Assembly: GCA_937902925.1 (NCBI GenBank)
Contig: CALFNN010000060.1
Span: 36,532-100,531, forward strand
Reading direction: 5' to 3'
Source: an uncultured Opitutaceae bacterium
GTDB taxonomy: Bacteria > Verrucomicrobiota > Verrucomicrobiia > Opitutales > Opitutaceae
DNA length: 64,000 nt
Shown: in pieces, positions 62,748-64,000 of the stretch
How positions within the stretch are numbered: position 1 is the first letter of the stretch
How the letters are laid out: each line of letters begins with the position of its first letter
The notes under the pieces: generated by a model
What the model was told of the DNA's origin: nothing
What the model saw: the letters and a program-made list of their open reading frames with translations, nothing else
Database searches by the model: none
Made by a program: the position numbers and the translations under genes

Positions 62748-64000
62748 TCAGGCCGGCCGGAAATCGATCAACCGCTTGAAGCGGTCGACGCGCTCGACGA
62801 CAACGTCGAGGCGGCCGTTGAGTTCGAATTTCCGTTTGGTCTTCCGGCCGACGAGCGCCGCGCCGTCGTCGGCAGTGAAGTAGCGGTCGTCGCCGAGCGA
62901 CGCGGCGGCCACGAACCCGAAGGTCATCGACTCGACCAGCTCGAGGAAGAAACCGTTGGGCCGCACGTCGGTGATGATGGCGGCAAACCGCGTCTTCGGC
63001 TTCCTGCCGACCTCGCGCTCGAAGAACTCGAGCAGCTTGATCTTCACGCTTTCGCGCTCGGCCTCGGCGCTGTTGATCTCGGTGAGGCTGAGGTGCTCGC
63101 CGAGGCTCTCGATGTGGGGGAGGTTGTAGCCGGCCCGGTCGACCGAGGCCGGGTAACCCTGGTGCTTGATCAGGTAGGAATCGAAGACGCGGTGAACCAC
63201 GAGGTCCGCATAGCGGCGGATCGGCGAGGTGAAGTGCGTGTAGTCGCGCTTCGCGAGACCGTAGTGGCCGTCGGGTGTGGCGCGGTAGGCGGCTTTCTTG
63301 AGGCTGCGCAACAGTTGCGTGCGAAGGGTGTAGCCCTGCGGATGCGTGCGCAGAGTTTCGAGGAGCTTGACGACCTCGGCGCGGCGCGTGAGGTCGCCGG
63401 TCACGATGTGAAAGGTGCCAAGCAGGTTGCGCAGCTCCTCGAGTTTTTCCGGGTCGGGCTCGTCATGCACGCGATAGAGCGACGGGAGCTTGTGCACGCG
63501 GGTGACGTGGGCGACGGCCTCGTTCGCGGCGAGCATGAACTCCTCGATGAGCTGGTGGCTCTCGTCGTGCTCGATTTTCTCCAGCCGGTCGGCGTAACCC
63601 TTTTCGTCCACGAAAATCTTCGTCTCGGGCATGTCGAGGTCGAGGCTGCCGTGGGCCATGCGGTCCTGGCGCAGTTTGCCCGCGAGCCGCCAGAGCGTGC
63701 GAATCCAGGACTGCAAGTCGGTCAGTTCGCCGTCGGCGAGATCGCGCAGGGCGCGGCCGGTCGACCCGGTCTGGTGCTTGGGTGGGAGCGGCAGCGCGCG
63801 AATCCGGGCGAGATCGTTCTCGAACAGAAAGGCGTAGGCCTGTTTGTAGGTGAGCCGTTTGCGGCTCCGGATCACGGTGTTGGCGTAGGCGGTGTGGCGG
63901 ATCGCGCCGGTCCTGCCAAAGGTGAGGAAGACCGCCTTGCACAGGCGGTCCTGCGCCTCGACGAGCGAGCAGAGGCCGTTGGAAAGTTTTTCCGGCAGCA
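62748..64000 (-). CDS. rnr: RNase R/RNase II family exoribonuclease (partial, cut by window end)
   Basis: The reverse frame ends at 62748 and continues beyond 64000; about 417 C-terminal residues are visible. The RNB catalytic domain shows LPEKLSNGLCSLVEAQDRLCKAVF at the edge, then YADRLEKIEHDESHQLIEEFML, HYGLAKRDYTHFTSPIRRYADLVVHR (the hallmark of RNase II/R), and a C-terminal S1-type domain (FAAIITDVRPNGFFLELVESMTFGFV, RKTKRKFELNGRLDVVVERVDRFKRLIDF). It degrades structured RNA 3' to 5'. Whether it is RNase R or a shorter VacB-like form depends on the part outside the window. Confidence 0.93.
   Translation of the reverse strand, partial: LPEKLSNGLCSLVEAQDRLCKAVFLTFGRTGAIRHTAYANTVIRSRKRLTYKQAYAFLFENDLARIRALPLPPKHQTGSTGRALRDLADGELTDLQSWIRTLWRLAGKLRQDRMAHGSLDLDMPETKIFVDEKGYADRLEKIEHDESHQLIEEFMLAANEAVAHVTRVHKLPSLYRVHDEPDPEKLEELRNLLGTFHIVTGDLTRRAEVVKLLETLRTHPQGYTLRTQLLRSLKKAAYRATPDGHYGLAKRDYTHFTSPIRRYADLVVHRVFDSYLIKHQGYPASVDRAGYNLPHIESLGEHLSLTEINSAEAERESVKIKLLEFFEREVGRKPKTRFAAIITDVRPNGFFLELVESMTFGFVAAASLGDDRYFTADDGAALVGRKTKRKFELNGRLDVVVERVDRFKRLIDFRPA

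Overview
The window is a GC-rich, gene-dense bacterial chromosome segment, consistent with Verrucomicrobiota and probably an Opitutales/Opitutaceae-type heterotroph. This placement is inferred from the TonB receptor style, paired DUF4159 genes next to moxR, a DUF6483-like protein, DUF5069 and a compact family B DNA polymerase; no rRNA is present to confirm it. I see no insertion sequence, prophage, tRNA, rRNA or CRISPR array.

Layout. (1) 1-7.9 kb: an EamA exporter cut by the window edge, a two-domain TonB-C periplasmic protein, a 547-bp gene-free gap with a 21-bp perfect palindrome, an Fe3+-type double permease without partners, an outer-membrane beta-barrel-like protein, a TlpA/ResA thioredoxin, and a manganese module (mntR divergent from mntH-uspA) with a clear dyad operator. 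(2) 8.0-24.6 kb: a ten-gene co-directional operon: a TPR plus HExxH peptidase-MA protein, two DUF4159 proteins, a MoxR AAA+ ATPase, a small lower-GC unknown, DUF58, BatA/vWA, a 1321-aa DUF4175-like coiled-coil membrane protein, a vWA/GATase-like membrane protein, and a caspase-fold protein lacking its catalytic Cys. Together they look like a cell-envelope MoxR-vWA complex with a peptidase at one end and a pseudo-peptidase at the other. (3) 24.6-44.7 kb: a cluster with an N-heterocycle scavenging flavour: adenine deaminase; a coupled minus-strand set (cytosine-deaminase-like, DUF2165, degenerate creatininase, creatininase); a divergent set (FAD oxidase, ABC ATPase, permease, NMT1/THI5 lipoprotein, TonB receptor); then nucleoside phosphorylase-like NUP, AzgA-type permease, RidA, a heme c/mopterin-like protein, an amidohydrolase, an amidase, a second NMT1/THI5 binding protein and a second Rid protein. 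(4) 44.7-64 kb: mostly housekeeping and single genes: a J-domain membrane protein, argA, proS, clpS with a DUF2017-like partner, a B12-type radical SAM enzyme, a probable 6S RNA, a GH3 beta-xylosidase with PA14, a family B DNA polymerase, an isoquinoline-oxidoreductase-type molybdenum enzyme, DUF5069, a second TonB-C repeat protein and the 3' end of an RNase R/II gene.

The two best candidates for something undescribed are the region 3 cluster, which has a complete outer-to-inner membrane import route and enzymes for opening C-N rings but no pathway I can name, and the region 2 operon. Start codons were chosen by reading frame, signal peptide shape and ATGA overlaps, and are less certain than stops.
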